From positions 806,001-870,000 of the forward strand of contig CP073216.1 in the NCBI GenBank assembly GCA_020342235.1: a stretch of 64,000 nt of DNA, in the 5' to 3' direction. Shown here piece by piece: positions 8,478 through 19,466 of the stretch. Made by a program: the position numbers and the translations under genes. Each line of letters opens with the position of its first letter. The stretch's first letter is position 1. The stretch is from Saccharomycopsis phalli. Its lineage: Eukaryota > Ascomycota > Saccharomycetes > Ascoideales > Saccharomycopsidaceae. The notes under the pieces were generated by a model. That model worked only from the letters and a program-made list of their open reading frames with translations. It was not told where the DNA came from and made no database searches.

Positions 8478-8988
8478 TTTTTAATAATAATATTATTTAT
8501 TCAAGGCTATAGCTGTACTAAGCTCCCAGAGGAGGCTTGTAAATGTGTAAGGTAATTAACATTGGAATATTACATGTTGAAGTTTAGATTTACCGGAACG
8601 GTTAGCCATGATTAATTGGGATATATCTATAAACTTTTTAAATAATTGTTTTGTTTCTTTATATTGAATAAACGGATGGGTAGGATAGCTAAACGATAAT
8701 TGAGTGTATGGTATACGTCCGTCTGTTTACCAATGAACGGTTGGTATGATGGCTGATATGGTTTTTAGAAGATTGAAAAAAGGCCGTAACCGAGGCATTT
8801 AACTAGGATTTGTAGTAAGCATGGAATGTTGGAATAAGAGCAATGGAATCTGCAAGTATTTCAAGTCTTCAACAGCAATGCTGCCTCAGGATGTTCCTGA
8901 GTGAAAATATATCTGTCGAATAACCGTATTGCCGGAGACAATATATAGCTAAATACAAAAATAAATATTATTATTATTATTAAAGTAT
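8478..8988 (+). mobile_element. Copy A of an unclassified dispersed repeat element
   Basis: The right end (8862-8988) is clearly homologous to 63170-63283 in the same orientation and to about 61890-62030 inverted. It shares TTCCTGAGTGAAAAT and GGAGACAATATAT and ends in an (ATT)n run. The left edge (TTAATAATAATATTATTTA ... TAGCTGTAC) resembles the inverted right edge (TTAATAATAATAATA ... TAGCTATAT), so the copy may have inverted termini and be about 0.5 kb long. No intact gene lies inside. The family is unknown to me; the copy looks old. Confidence 0.55.
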
Positions 8989-9106
8989 TTCAAGGGAGAT
9001 TCTTGCCCAAGGCTTGAAGACGCTAGTTGAGATGGTTATATTGATGAAAAGTGTACTTGTGAGGTTAAGAGTTGATAAGATGTCACAATCAAGACTAGTA
9101 GTTTAA

Positions 9107-9215
9107 ATTTCCATCAAGTACAAGCCAACAGTATCAAATTTCCATCAAGTACAAGCCAATAGTATCAAATTTCCATCAAGTACAATCCAATGGTACTAAT
9201 TAAATTTCCATCAAC
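9107..9215 (+). repeat. 35-bp tandem repeat, about three units
   Basis: Units share TTTCCATCAAGTACAAGCCA followed by a variable CAGTATCAAA. They lie between the repeat element and the 3' end of ADA2. Confidence 0.8.
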
Positions 9216-9392
9216 CCCATCAACTCCTCTCAAACATTAAAACCAAGCTACACCTCAGCCAAACTACACGTTAAACCAATTTACACCTCCCATACAGAAT
9301 CCGGTACTACAACTTACACTATCCAACCACACACAGCTCTACACTCTTGTATAATACATATCCTCATCACATTGCAATCTCATCCACCAGCA

Positions 9393-10751
9393 TCAATTCT
9401 GGTTGACCCACTTTTGCTGAAGAAAAAACTCATAGATCCGCGTGGCCTTGTTCACGTCAATCTTGACCAAGTCCCGTGCCGTCTTCTTCTTCAACTGCCC
9501 GCCAGACCGAATGAGCTCCTGGAACAACGTCTCCTTTATTGCCAAGTACGGCTTCGGTCTGATCCGAAGCGACGAGCACAACGCCTGCTCCTCGGGCGAA
9601 AGCAAGTCGTAGTCCGGCGCATGGGAAATATCGAGAGGCACCAAGTTGTTTTTCTTGGTGATCTTGTTTGGTAGGCTGCTGGAGAACGTCGGCGACAGGT
9701 TCTGGGCCACAAGGTCGTTGAAATACTTGTCTGGAACCAGCGGAGCCGCCGCGGTGTAGGAGCCGGTCCGGTTATGCCGCGATCCGGAGCTGTTGGCCGC
9801 ACGTTGCAACTGGTTTGTACGCACCACTTTATCCTTCTCGTACTTGAGCCCGGCTTCAATGGTGGTCAACCCCGCATTCCGCCAGCTCTGGAGCCGTGCG
9901 ATGCGGTTCCGAAGACTAAACTCGGTGACAACGTCGTCGGTGAAGTCGGTGAAGTCGTCGGGGGTCATGATGCGGCTGAAGGCCTTGAGCCGGTTGTACA
10001 AGTCCTTCTCGTCCTTCAGACGACGTTTCCGCTTGTCGGACTCCATGTTCCGCTTGTAGTCAAGCAAGTTGTACCGGAGCATCAAACGCTTGCGCTCCGC
10101 ACGTGCCGAAAGCCGCGCGTCATAGATTTCAAGCACCGTCAACTTCAAATTAATGTCCTCCTCCTTGTCCTCTGGGTCAAATATCATATCCTTCACCGAC
10201 ACCTCGGCCTCATTCTCGTACTCCTGCTCAAACTCCAAGCGTCCGGGCATGTAACCGTAGATCTCGTGACAGAGCGGCACCGAAGCCGGCGGCTTGGGAA
10301 TCGGCGGCGGGAGCGGGGCGCTTAACCGCTCCTCCAAGCGCTTTTTCCGCTTCATGGCAAACTGTTCCGGGTTGATGTGCGAAAAGTCCTTGTTCATGTC
10401 CGGAATCGGGTAGTTGGGCGAGTTCAAGTAGTACTCAAAGTAGTGCTGCTTCACCTCGTCCTTCGATCGCCCGCCAATGTGCTTCGCAATATCTGACCAG
10501 TTGCCCAACCCGCAGGACTGCGCGCCTTCAATCAAAAGCGCCTCCTCATCTGCTCCCCACTCCTCTGAGAAAATCGGAAACACCAGCTGCTCCACTTTGT
10601 AGTCGTGGTACGGCTTGTGATCGCCGGTGGCAGCACCAGACGCAAAACACGGAACGCAAAGATCATACTCGTCGCACTCGGCACATGTGATGCGGATATT
10701 GTTGGAACAGTCTCTTCCGCAAACGTCACAATGGAACTGGTTGCTGCTCAT
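9393..10751 (-). CDS. ADA2: SAGA/ADA transcription adaptor Ada2
   Basis: Ada2 links the Gcn5 acetyltransferase to SAGA and stimulates nucleosomal histone acetylation. The 452-residue product begins with a ZZ zinc finger (FHCDVCGRDC, ITCAECDEYDLCVPC). A SANT domain follows (WGADEEALLIEGAQ, GLGNWSDIAKHIGG, EVKQHYFEYYL), then a basic coiled region. A C-terminal SWIRM domain closes it (LCSSLRIRPKPYLAIKETL ... ATRIYEFFLQQKW). The start is the ATG at 10751 just before the ZZ finger; the frame stays open upstream but that part is unlike Ada2. A CTG at 10586-10584 lies where relatives usually have a polar residue. TRA1, the other SAGA gene here, is 19 kb away. Confidence 0.95.
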   Translation of the reverse strand: MSSNQFHCDVCGRDCSNNIRITCAECDEYDLCVPCFASGAATGDHKPYHDYKVEQLVFPIFSEEWGADEEALLIEGAQSCGLGNWSDIAKHIGGRSKDEVKQHYFEYYLNSPNYPIPDMNKDFSHINPEQFAMKRKKRLEERLSAPLPPPIPKPPASVPLCHEIYGYMPGRLEFEQEYENEAEVSVKDMIFDPEDKEEDINLKLTVLEIYDARLSARAERKRLMLRYNLLDYKRNMESDKRKRRLKDEKDLYNRLKAFSRIMTPDDFTDFTDDVVTEFSLRNRIARLQSWRNAGLTTIEAGLKYEKDKVVRTNQLQRAANSSGSRHNRTGSYTAAAPLVPDKYFNDLVAQNLSPTFSSSLPNKITKKNNLVPLDISHAPDYDLLSPEEQALCSSLRIRPKPYLAIKETLFQELIRSGGQLKKKTARDLVKIDVNKATRIYEFFLQQKWVNQN

Positions 10752-10830
10752 GTGTCTGTTTACTGTGGTGTTGCAATGGTGAAAAACCAAGGTCACGTTT
10801 TCCCCAGCATGCATGGCACACTTGAAGGCA

Positions 10831-10893
10831 AATGGTAGATGATGGTAGATGATGTTAGATAATGGTAGATAATGGTAGATAATGGTAGAAAAA
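10831..10893. repeat. 10-bp tandem repeat (AATGGTAGAT) upstream of ADA2
   Basis: About six units of AATGGTAGAT or GATGGTAGAT lie 80-140 bp upstream of the ADA2 ATG. Confidence 0.8.
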
Positions 10894-11980
10894 TGGTTGA
10901 CAAGTGGTTGACATGCTAAGACAAATGCCAGTGCTAAAGACAATTGCCTAAGAGCAAAAGGTAGTGATAAAGAGCCCAAGGCTGAGTCTATAAACGTAGA
11001 AACATAAAGTAGAGGCATAAAATAGAATAAATCGGCGTATTAATATAAGCAGATGGTATTCTTGATCTTGTTTTTAGTGGTCTATGTAATCCATACTCAT
11101 CACATAATAGTATCCATTCCTGTGAAAACTGACGGAATACACCGTTTCCAAATGGAAACCTTTTTCACTTGATGGATTTTCTATTATTTCCTTTCATCTT
11201 GTTCTACTTCTCTTGTTCCAGTCATTTCATACGTTAAACATCATATTAGAACATGCCCAGAAATCTCTCCTTCTATCAATCAATTTAATAATCAAGTAAT
11301 AATCCTTGATTATCGTGTTATATAACATAAATAATCTCCTTTGTAATTATCATTATTCGGTTATAATCAGCTCTCTCATACTAGCCATATGATACAACAG
11401 AGCCATTCTCTATACCCCATGGCCTTGGCCATTACCACAGAATAAACTGGTTTCCTGAGTAACGTATTCAACATTACCAATATAATACGGGTGTGTCTAT
11501 TACCAGGCTCAGCGCCACCAAACAGCAAGAATCTCGGGATATTTATTAATCATTCACATCCAAAGCAGCAATAAAATACATAATTCGCATATAGGCTGTA
11601 TTAACATGTCTACTGTAAACTCGACTGATGATCTCTCATCAAAAGATAGTATAGCGTGTATTCAGGCTATCTTAAGTAATTTTATTTGCAAGTGTTTAAT
11701 TACAATGCTCTATTACCAGAGTTTTATGCACAATGCTCTATTCATTATAGTTTTATTTACAAAGTTCCACTCACCAGACCTCTATTCACCAGTATTCATT
11801 TACAAACAACCAACCCTAAAACTTATACCTTCGTCCTTCCAATACACCAATCTTACAACCAGAAAATAAACCGCATACCACAAATCAACACCGCCATTGC
11901 TCAACTACAGATGGTTATATGATTTATATTTGTACAACCTAGGCAATAATTAAAGGGTTAACTTATACATAACAGTAACC
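10894..11980. other. AT-rich intergenic tract between ADA2 and RPS17
   Basis: The tract holds the ADA2 promoter and the RPS17 3' flank. Short plus-strand open frames near 11606-11922 have low-complexity composition and no recognisable motif. I see no tRNA or snoRNA. Confidence 0.55.
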
Positions 11981-12688
11981 TTAGTTTCTCTTGGCGTATC
12001 TTCTTTGTGGGCCCCGTTGAGCAGACACAGAAATGATAGATAATGGCAACTTCAAGCCCAAAGACTTGACCAAGTCAGCAGTGTCAGCGTCAACATCCAA
12101 TTGGTCCTTAGTTCTAGACAAGTCCAAAGCAGAAACCTCTGGAACATATTGATCTTTTCTCTCTCTCTCCTCCTCTTGCAACTTGAAGGAAATACCTCTG
12201 ACTGGTCCCTTTTGGATTCTTCTCATCAAGTGAGTGGTGTAACCAGCAATCTTGTTTCTCAATCTCTTGGTTGGGATAGAGGCAACTTCGGCAGCCAAAC
12301 GCTTGTTGGTTTGGAAGTCCAAGGTCAACTTTGGATAGTACTTCTCAATGAGGACTTTGGAAGCTCTCTTAACAGTCTTAGTTCTAACACGACCCTAAAA
12401 AGTTAGTATGATCTTAAAGTGATGATTTATGCCCGGATATCAATGGATATTTAGTAATCTTGGTAAACTTTTCAAGACAATGGTGAATTCGGCCAAGCTC
12501 TTATTCACCAACATGCTGATATCTAATAGTGGCATAGACTTTGTCATCAGTAATTCAAACTCTCATTAACGATTCAAAATCACCACGACCATGCCGAAAA
12601 TCAATCATCGACATTTCACTCTTTAACGAATCATTTCTCCATGTGATATATTTGCACTTTGCACTTTGCAACTCTTTCTACATACCAT
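11981..12688 (-). CDS. RPS17: Ribosomal protein eS17 (two exons)
   Basis: This is a 40S subunit protein of 138 residues. Exon 1 is only the ATG (12688-12686). The intron is 12685-12395 (GTATGT ... CATACTAACTTTTTAG, 291 nt) and exon 2 is 12394-11981. The spliced N-terminus reads [16 protein letters not shown], as expected of eS17, followed by [15 protein letters not shown] and [15 protein letters not shown]. An intron directly after the start codon is typical of yeast ribosomal protein genes. The intron has no convincing snoRNA. The promoter carries two CACGTG motifs (12761-12766, 12800-12805). CTG codons are absent, as expected for a highly expressed gene. Confidence 0.97.
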
Positions 12689-12760
12689 CTTGGTTACTTA
12701 TTGATTACCACAAATAATTTCACTTTTCATTAACCATGCCGAAAACTTTGAAAATGGCGT

Positions 12761-12805
12761 CACGTGAAATACGTGACCCGTAAAAGACCTATACTAATAC
12801 ACGTG
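12761..12805. promoter_or_regulatory. Paired CACGTG motifs upstream of RPS17
   Basis: Two E-boxes (12761-12766 in GTCACGTGAA, 12800-12805 in ACACGTGATA) lie 73-117 bp upstream of the RPS17 ATG. A Cbf1-type regulator of ribosomal protein genes is the likely reader, by analogy with Candida. Confidence 0.55.
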
Positions 12806-13663
12806 ATATTCCATACGACTAACCCGGCCACGTCACGATTTGGGAGATGCATGACGCCATCGAGGAATTGTTTCAGTGCATCTGAGGCGTTTCAGTAAAG
12901 GCAATGTAGCTACCAAATGAGGGAAAATGAACCGTAAAGTGAGACTGTATATATATATTTTTTTTGCAAAAGGGCAAATTACCAATGGCAGAGATGATAT
13001 TTTGGGGCTCCAAGCGAGGACTCCCTGATTATGAAATAGGGTTTTAGATGGACATAAACCCTAATACTTCAAGGGGCAGCTAGTGCGAGTTGTGGCCCAA
13101 CAATGGTAAGCGAGCGATGGGCACGAACAAACAAAAAAAAAAAACCGGTGGAACCGCAGAAACCAGAATGAGGGAGCTGGGGCGGTTGGCTAGTGAATTG
13201 CAAGAGATCTATTTTTAAAACCGAGGCAGCCAAAGCGTGGTAAATGAAGCTACCAGGCCCAACGCCGTAGACGGGTAACTGAGCCCCGTCAGGCTGTTTC
13301 AGGATTACAGCCTGGCACATCCTTGCAGAGCAACACCCGTTACAAAATAAGGTTTGCGGGCGTAGACAGATTGTAATAAGGCGAATATATATACAGCGGA
13401 GCATTTTAATTTTTTCTTTCTTTCTTGTCTTGTAAAACAGTTTGCAGACTCGAGGAGATAACACGATAAAGCAAAACGGCACGGTATTACTGCAAAGCGT
13501 CAATTGTTTCTCGATACTTGTTGTTTGATCTAAATACCAAACACCATACTGAGCTGTGGGTCTACTAAATCCCTGGATCGTGGCTACTTTTTCTGCTATT
13601 TTCTGGTAAGTAGTGTGCTATAAAATAAACCCGGATTCTGGCTTATTTCATACCACACTCTGT
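12806..13663. other. Intergenic tract upstream of PSP1 with adjacent hairpins
   Basis: There is no credible gene. The stretch 13080-13380 is unusually GC rich for a spacer. It holds two abutting hairpins, GACGGG/CCCGTC (13270-13290) and CAGGCTGT/ACAGCCTG (13290-13314). A pyrimidine tract follows at 13409-13436. The minus-strand open frame across it is low complexity and not convincing. It could be a long PSP1 leader or an unannotated structured RNA. Confidence 0.4.
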
Positions 13664-15316
13664 ATGTACACCTACAACCGGAACGACAAAGCATTTGGCT
13701 CTCCTACCTCGCTCCACTCGGCGTCTTTCTCACGGACATCGACCCCTGTCAACGGATCAACCCCGCTGACCACCGCCAATAACACTCCAATCAACTTCAA
13801 GGACATGTCTTCTGGCCCGCTTCCCGGGATCAATGTCTCCGACGGCACCACGTCGCCGATTGATTTGGAGAAGTACGTTGGCAATTTGACCGACGAAAGC
13901 CCGGGTCATTTCCGGAGCTCGTCGTTCCACTTGGCCTCGAGTCTCTGGGACGATGCGAGTCCTCGTCGGAACTTGACCATCGACATTGGCACGGCAAACA
14001 TGACCAAGGTCCCTAATCCGATCCGCTCGGCGTTTGCCGGATCCCAGACGATAGAGCACCGCCGGAAGTTGAGTGGCGACTCGATCTGGGGCCAGAGCTA
14101 TTCGTCCATGGGCGAGTATTTTGGCCGAGGCATTGGAAACATGGGTGCCAATTTGGGTGCCAATTTGGGTGGCAACTTGGGCTCCAGCTTGAGTCCCTCC
14201 TATGGACAGAATCTTAGCGTAGGCAGCGGATTTGGCCTGGGATTGGGCTCCGGCAACGGATTCAGTCAGGGATTGAGCCCAGTAAATGGGTTGAATCCCG
14301 TCAATTCATTGAGTCCAAGCAGCGGATTCAACCAGGGCCTTGGCAGTTTGAACCAGGGCATTAGCTTCTTGAACTTGCACGACAAGCCACAAAAGGACTA
14401 CTTCAAGCCGGAGTTCCAGGACAAGCCGGAGTTCCAGTCCTTCCAGTCCGACTCCACTCCTCGGAGCAACAATTTCGACCTCTCGCAAGCACAAGTATCG
14501 GCATACTTTAGCAAATCAGCCGACTCGGGCATCCTGCAACTCTCCGTCGAAGATCTCCACAGTCTCAACTACGACAAGGTGTTTGCCACAAAGTCCGGCC
14601 AGCTCCCGCGGTTTGTCCAGGACGACCAGTCGGGCAAATTGGTGTTGGTGGCGTTCAAAAACGGCCGTCTCGACATTTTCTGTGCCTCTGACCTGGGCAA
14701 GTTGCGTGCCAACGACTTGGTGTTTGTGGAGGCAGACCGAGGAAAGGACTTGGGTATGGTTGTCGCCACGGACATTTCAACCGACGACGCTCGGCTCGTG
14801 AAGATGCTCCAGGCAGAAGAACAGGCCGACGCCCTCAAGTTTGCCCATGATGATAAGCTGACTCCGGCACAGCCACACGTTCCAAAGCTGGTGCTTCGTC
14901 CAGCGACAGCTGGCGACGTGGCCCAGCTCATCCACAAGCAAAACGACGAGTCTAAGGCGTTGCTGGTGATGCAGTCCAAGTTGGTCACCCATAAGGTGCC
15001 GATGAAGGTTCTTGGTGCGGAGTACCAGTGGGACCGACGGAAGCTCACGTTTTATTATGTTGCCAACAAGCGCATTGACTTCCGCGACTTGGTCAAGGAC
15101 ATTTTCCGCATCTACAAGACACGTATCTGGATGTGTGCTGTCTCTCCGCTCGACTCTGCCGTCAAGGATTCCATTGACGACAACAACTACAGCTATTCAG
15201 CCGTATCAGACGGTTTTTCGTTTCCCCAGAGTCTTCCTCAGAATCTCTCTCAGAGCCACTCCCAGTCCCAGCCGGGAATTCGATACAACGAGTTGGCCCC
15301 TGGCATCTGGAATTAA
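13664..15316 (+). CDS. PSP1: Psp1-family protein (PSP1 C-terminal domain)
   Basis: The product is 550 residues. The C-terminal third carries the PSP1 domain, with DARLVKMLQAEEQADALKFA, LGAEYQWDRRKLTFYYVANK and DFRDLVKDIFRIYKTRIWM. The same domain occurs in S. cerevisiae Psp1 and Ylr177w and in bacterial PSP1 proteins. Yeast Psp1 suppresses DNA polymerase alpha mutations in high copy; the biochemical role is unclear. The N-terminal half is Ser/Asn/Gly-rich and disordered, with a glycine-rich run of MGANLG and GLG repeats around residues 160-250. The ATG at 13664 is the first in frame; the open frame extends upstream only from a GTG. It is shorter than S. cerevisiae Psp1 (about 840). Confidence 0.88.
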   Translation: MYTYNRNDKAFGSPTSLHSASFSRTSTPVNGSTPLTTANNTPINFKDMSSGPLPGINVSDGTTSPIDLEKYVGNLTDESPGHFRSSSFHLASSLWDDASPRRNLTIDIGTANMTKVPNPIRSAFAGSQTIEHRRKLSGDSIWGQSYSSMGEYFGRGIGNMGANLGANLGGNLGSSLSPSYGQNLSVGSGFGLGLGSGNGFSQGLSPVNGLNPVNSLSPSSGFNQGLGSLNQGISFLNLHDKPQKDYFKPEFQDKPEFQSFQSDSTPRSNNFDLSQAQVSAYFSKSADSGILQLSVEDLHSLNYDKVFATKSGQLPRFVQDDQSGKLVLVAFKNGRLDIFCASDLGKLRANDLVFVEADRGKDLGMVVATDISTDDARLVKMLQAEEQADALKFAHDDKLTPAQPHVPKLVLRPATAGDVAQLIHKQNDESKALLVMQSKLVTHKVPMKVLGAEYQWDRRKLTFYYVANKRIDFRDLVKDIFRIYKTRIWMCAVSPLDSAVKDSIDDNNYSYSAVSDGFSFPQSLPQNLSQSHSQSQPGIRYNELAPGIWN

Positions 15317-16297
15317 TACAATATAGATACATTATGGATAATATATAGATTTACGAGTATAGAGTGATGTAGTTGATGTAGTGGTTCAATGGATTGTGGA
15401 TAATATAGATTACGAGTATAGAATAATGTAGCTCTGGTTCAATGGATTGTGGCTACCGTAAGTACATGTCACGTGTGTAATATAGAACGGCTTTGCCATG
15501 TTCCGAGTCTCTGAGAATCGTCACTCATTAGGATAATGTGGCTTTTTATGTATTCTGAGACGGGCACTGGTCTTTTTGTCTTTGTAGCTATGCGAGTCTT
15601 GGCAACAAATGAATGGGTTGATTGGGATAACGGTAGGATTACAGTAGAAAAGCATTTAGAAAAGTATTTACATAGAAAAGCATTTACGTAGAAAGGCATT
15701 TACAGAATAAAAGCCATTTGGCTTTTATACTGGCCATGTGATGGTCAATTCCAAAGAAACAACAGTATACATTGTTGTACATTGTCAGATTAAAAGCAAT
15801 GCCTTTGATAAATCACTAAAAATCTGCCATTTGGAATAAATCGCTACACCTCTCAATTCCCGGCACACGGGTCAGATATAAATTACAATTATGTTTAGAA
15901 TACTTAATACTTGACTCCATCACTTTATATACTTGATTCCATCACTTTATATACTTGATTCCATCACTTTATACACTTGATTCCATCACTTTATACACTT
16001 GATTCCATCACTTGTAATACCTAATTCATCACTTGTAATACCCATCTTATCCTCACCTAATCTTAATCATAACCTTATGCTTAACTTAATACCTAATCGT
16101 ACACTCAACATCCCGGCTTCCATACTCAACAATTGCAACATAAAATTCACACCTGAATACCACATACCCAAAACAAACCTCACAACCCAAGACCCTAAGC
16201 CATTTATTCAAGTACAATTCGACATGGCCGGGACCACAGGCCGCATCACGTGTGTGTGATGACCTGACCATTGCAATACTGCATCGTGTCTTGCATA
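15317..16297. other. PSP1-PPH3 spacer with minisatellite
   Basis: There is no gene. It contains CACGTG at 15470-15475 and 16247-16252 and the repeat listed separately. Confidence 0.55.
15907..16039 (+). repeat. 22-bp tandem repeat (ACTTGATTCCATCACTTTAT)
   Basis: Five to six units of ACTTGATTCCATCACTTTATAT with small changes, the last two shortened. Confidence 0.85.
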
Positions 16298-17256
16298 ATG
16301 GACATTGACAAGTGAGTAGCAGCGACAGAGTGCTGGAATACTAACTCAGGACGATTGAGCAGATCAGAAACTGCAGGAAGGTGCCCGAGCGCGATGTGGA
16401 GGAGATATGCTTGAAAGTGCAGGAATTGTTGATTGAAGAGTCCAACATCCAGGTAGTGTATCCGCCGGTGGTGATTTGTGGCGACATCCATGGACAGCTC
16501 CACGACTTGTTGGCGCTATTTGAACACAGCGGCACGTGTCCGCGAGAACAGTACTTGTTTCTTGGCGACTTTGTCGACCGAGGACTCTACTCGTTGGAAA
16601 CCTTGCTTCTTCTTCTAGCAATGAAACTCAGGTACCCAGACCGCATCACGTTGGTACGCGGCAACCACGAGTCGCGGCAGATCACCGCGGTGTACGGGTT
16701 TTACGACGAATGCGTCCGCAAATACGGCCTGGCAAACGTCTGGCGCTGCTGCTGCGAGTTGTTCGACTACTTGGCGTTGGGAGCCCTTGTCCGTGGTTCC
16801 GGCGGCGACGTGTTTTGTGTGCACGGCGGGCTTTCGCCGGACATTACCCGGATCGACGAGATCCGGTATCTCGACCGTAAGCAGGAGGTGCCTCGTGAGG
16901 GGGCAATGTGCGACTTGTTATGGAGCGATCCCGACGAGGTGCCTAGCTGGGGGATAAGTCCACGGGGCGCAGGGTACTTGTTTGGCGAAAACGAGGTTCG
17001 GCGGTTCTTGCACCAGAACCAGCTCGGGTTAGTGGCCCGGGCGCACCAGTTGGTGATGGAGGGGTATCAGGAGATGTTCAACGGGTCTTTGGTGACGGTG
17101 TGGTCGGCCCCAAATTATTGCTACCGGTGCGGCAATGTCGCTGCGGTTTTGCGGTTGGACGAGCAAATGAATCGTGAGTACAAGGTTTTTGGTGCGTCAA
17201 AGACCAGTGAGGAGTTGGGTCCGCCTCGGAGTCCTCCGCCGGAGTATTTTTTGTAG
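16298..17256 (+). CDS. PPH3: PP4-type protein phosphatase catalytic subunit Pph3 (two exons)
   Basis: Pph3 dephosphorylates the H2A DNA-damage mark and Rad53 in complex with Psy2. Exon 1 is 14 nt (16298-16311), the intron 38 nt (16312-16349, GTGAGT ... ATACTAACTCAG) and exon 2 16350-17256, giving 306 residues. The spliced N-terminus is [20 protein letters not shown]. Catalytic motifs are intact: GDIHGQ, GDFVDRG, RGNHESR, and later [17 protein letters not shown] and [12 protein letters not shown]. The tail ends in YFL, the methylated terminus of the PP2A/PP4/PP6 group. DRKQEVP and CDLLWSDP favour PP4 over PP6 or PP2A. A CTG at 16729 occupies a position that is Ser or Asn in relatives (KYGSxxVW). 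Confidence 0.93.
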
Positions 17257-17307
17257 CTGGATTTGGTGTCTTGTATGATTATTGTGGAATTAGAAGTGCA
17301 TGGTGGG

Positions 17308-17460
17308 TAAATACAATATGGTGGTTACATACAATATGGTGGTTACATACAATATGGTGGCTAAATATGGTGACTAAATATGGTGACTAAATATGGTGAC
17401 TAAATATGGTGGCTAAATATGGTGGCTAAATATGGTGGCTACATACAATAGGTTACAGTG
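17308..17460 (+). repeat. TATGGTGGCTAAA/TACA minisatellite after PPH3
   Basis: About nine units of 14-18 bp built on AATATGGTGRCTAAAT and AATATGGTGGTTACATAC start roughly 50 bp after the PPH3 stop. Confidence 0.85.
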
Positions 17461-18866
17461 GCTACGATATACTATGTGATTTACAGTGGCTCACGACCTC
17501 CATTGCACATGGCCAATGCTTCAACTAGGCATGACTACCATATTGAATACTCAATCAAAACCAGAAGATGGACTACTTACAGACTGATGAATTCAGTTCT
17601 TGGTCTTGTCATCAGCACGGCTTAATGATCCATTTTATGCATAAACTCAAGTGGTGAAAACAAATCACCGAGTCTCATTCTGAAACATAAAACTCTGGGT
17701 TGGCATGATTATAGGGGCAGAATCGCCGTTGGGCAACAAAATCAAAATAAATCATTCAACTTGCAGTGTGCGGTTCTCGTATCACTATCCAAGAATCTTG
17801 TTTATAGTATATATCTTGAATTAATTTCAAAGGGCGACAATAAAATGTACAGATTAAATCTGATTGAGTGATGAGAAAACCGAGTTAAAGTCATGACTAG
17901 TGTGGCTTATAGAGAGATGTAGTAGGACAATCGAGTCTTGTTTCTATACAGTATTTGTATACTAATATCCATGACATACGGATGTACATGGATGTATCAA
18001 ATAAGCAACATTTACATTTGTTTTCATCATTTCATTGATCATTTTGCATTTTCCGCAGTTGTAAATAGTATAGTTCATCCCATGTAGGTGATTATTTAGA
18101 AATTTTAAAATGACAACACAGCCAGTTTTTATAATACTTGTAATAAAAGAAATGTTTCAACAGCCTATGTTGTATAGTGTACGATTTGGTAAAATAGCTA
18201 TATATATATCCGCTTAACCACACTGGAAATGGAATCTCTCTCCAGGCAAGATTGACTCTTTGAATGGAGCCTCGAGGGTATCTATTACAATCACTGGCAG
18301 CAAACTCCATCCCAAGCTATGTAGAGATTATACTTTACTTTTGCCGCATAATCTCATTGATTTGGCTGTTGATCCAAGACAGTTGCTGTGTCGTTTCTCC
18401 ATACCCAGCTTCCAGGTAGTGTAGAGTATGATACGAGTGGTAATGTAGTTGAAAGGTATTGGCTTGATATTTTAAAAGTGTGACTATTTATACCTGAAAA
18501 CGGAGATATTCTATAAATGAAAGTGGCTCAAGAAGTGAAGTTTCTTTATTAGCATTGCATTGGCCTCACAAGGAGCAGTCTTATTTTCCAACGGTACAAT
18601 TTTGTTTCAAGAATAGTTATGAATATAGTTGTGATTCTCCAACTTGTTTGGTTGGCATATTACATGTCTACCCATTGACAGAATATTACAAATGTACAAT
18701 TGTCAGTTTAATTTCAATAGCCAGTCAATGGTTCAATTTCAATTACTCATTGCCCAATGCTATCGCATACTATTGCCCATACTGTCACATACTACCCACT
18801 TCAACTACATTATACACTTCCATATATTAACCCATCCTCTCCGTCCAATATATACAACTCACTCCA
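17461..18866. other. AT-rich spacer between PPH3 and PAA1
   Basis: Both flanking genes end here. I find no tRNA, no snoRNA with a convincing guide and no coding frame with recognisable content in 1.4 kb. It may hold an RNA I cannot recognise. Confidence 0.5.
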
Positions 18867-19466
18867 TTACAACCGGTCCTCCTCTGGAGTCAATGGGAGC
18901 TGCATGTCGTTCCACTCCTCGCCACCATGCTTACACTTACTAGTCCCCTTGTCGGCAAAACCCAACTTCTCGTAAAAAGGCACCAAAGAAGGCTTTGCAA
19001 GGATGCAGATCGCCGAGCCAACCTGCTGGTTGGAGAGCTTCTGGATGTAGTCATGCAAAATCAAGGAGGCGATCTTCTTGCCTCTGTAGTTTGGGTGCAC
19101 CACCACCGAGTGCATGCCAATATACTCGGAGGACTCGACGTGGGAAGGTTCCATTGAAGCCTCAGTGACGGTGTCGGAGGCGATTTTCGTGGACAAGACG
19201 TGGGAAATCAATTTTTCTTCGGTGATGGTGGACTTTTCGTCTGGCTTGGACTCACTGGAGTCGTCCTTGTCGCCTGCTGGCGAGGCAAAGGTGCGGATAA
19301 ACAACCCCGAGGTGAGTTCGGGGCACACGGACAAGCGGTAGCGGATGGTTTCCTCGGAGGCAGCTTCGGAGGACGGGAAGCAGAGGCTTTCCAATTCGAC
19401 GACCTGGGCAAGGTCGGATAAATTTAGCGGGCGGATGGCCAAGTGCAAAGGTAGCTGGTTGTCCAT
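18867..19466 (-). CDS. PAA1: GNAT polyamine/arylalkylamine N-acetyltransferase, Paa1-like
   Basis: The 199-residue product has a GNAT fold of the AANAT type. It starts with LAIRPLNLSDLAQVVELESLCFP. The acetyl-CoA-binding motif is in MHSVVVHPNYRGKKIASLIL and the late element in KPSLVPFYEKLGFADKGTS. S. cerevisiae Paa1 (191 residues) acetylates polyamines and arylalkylamines. An acidic Ser/Glu/Lys-rich insert sits around residues 65-90. It is divergent from LSM5 with only 60 bp between the two start codons, so they must share a promoter. Confidence 0.85.
   Translation of the reverse strand: MDNQLPLHLAIRPLNLSDLAQVVELESLCFPSSEAASEETIRYRLSVCPELTSGLFIRTFASPAGDKDDSSESKPDEKSTITEEKLISHVLSTKIASDTVTEASMEPSHVESSEYIGMHSVVVHPNYRGKKIASLILHDYIQKLSNQQVGSAICILAKPSLVPFYEKLGFADKGTSKCKHGGEEWNDMQLPLTPEEDRL

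Noticed and set aside
11606-11922. Two overlapping short frames between ADA2 and RPS17
   Set aside because: Low complexity and mutually overlapping; no support.
12395-12685. snoRNA in the RPS17 intron
   Set aside because: TGATGA and CTGA-like words occur but no ordered C/D pair with an rRNA-complementary guide was found.
13069-13503. 144-codon minus-strand open frame
   Set aside because: Cys/Phe-rich low-complexity product without motif, across the hairpin tract and a pyrimidine run; looks like chance.
17308-17460. CRISPR-like regular repeats
   Set aside because: Contiguous minisatellite units without unique spacers, in a eukaryote.
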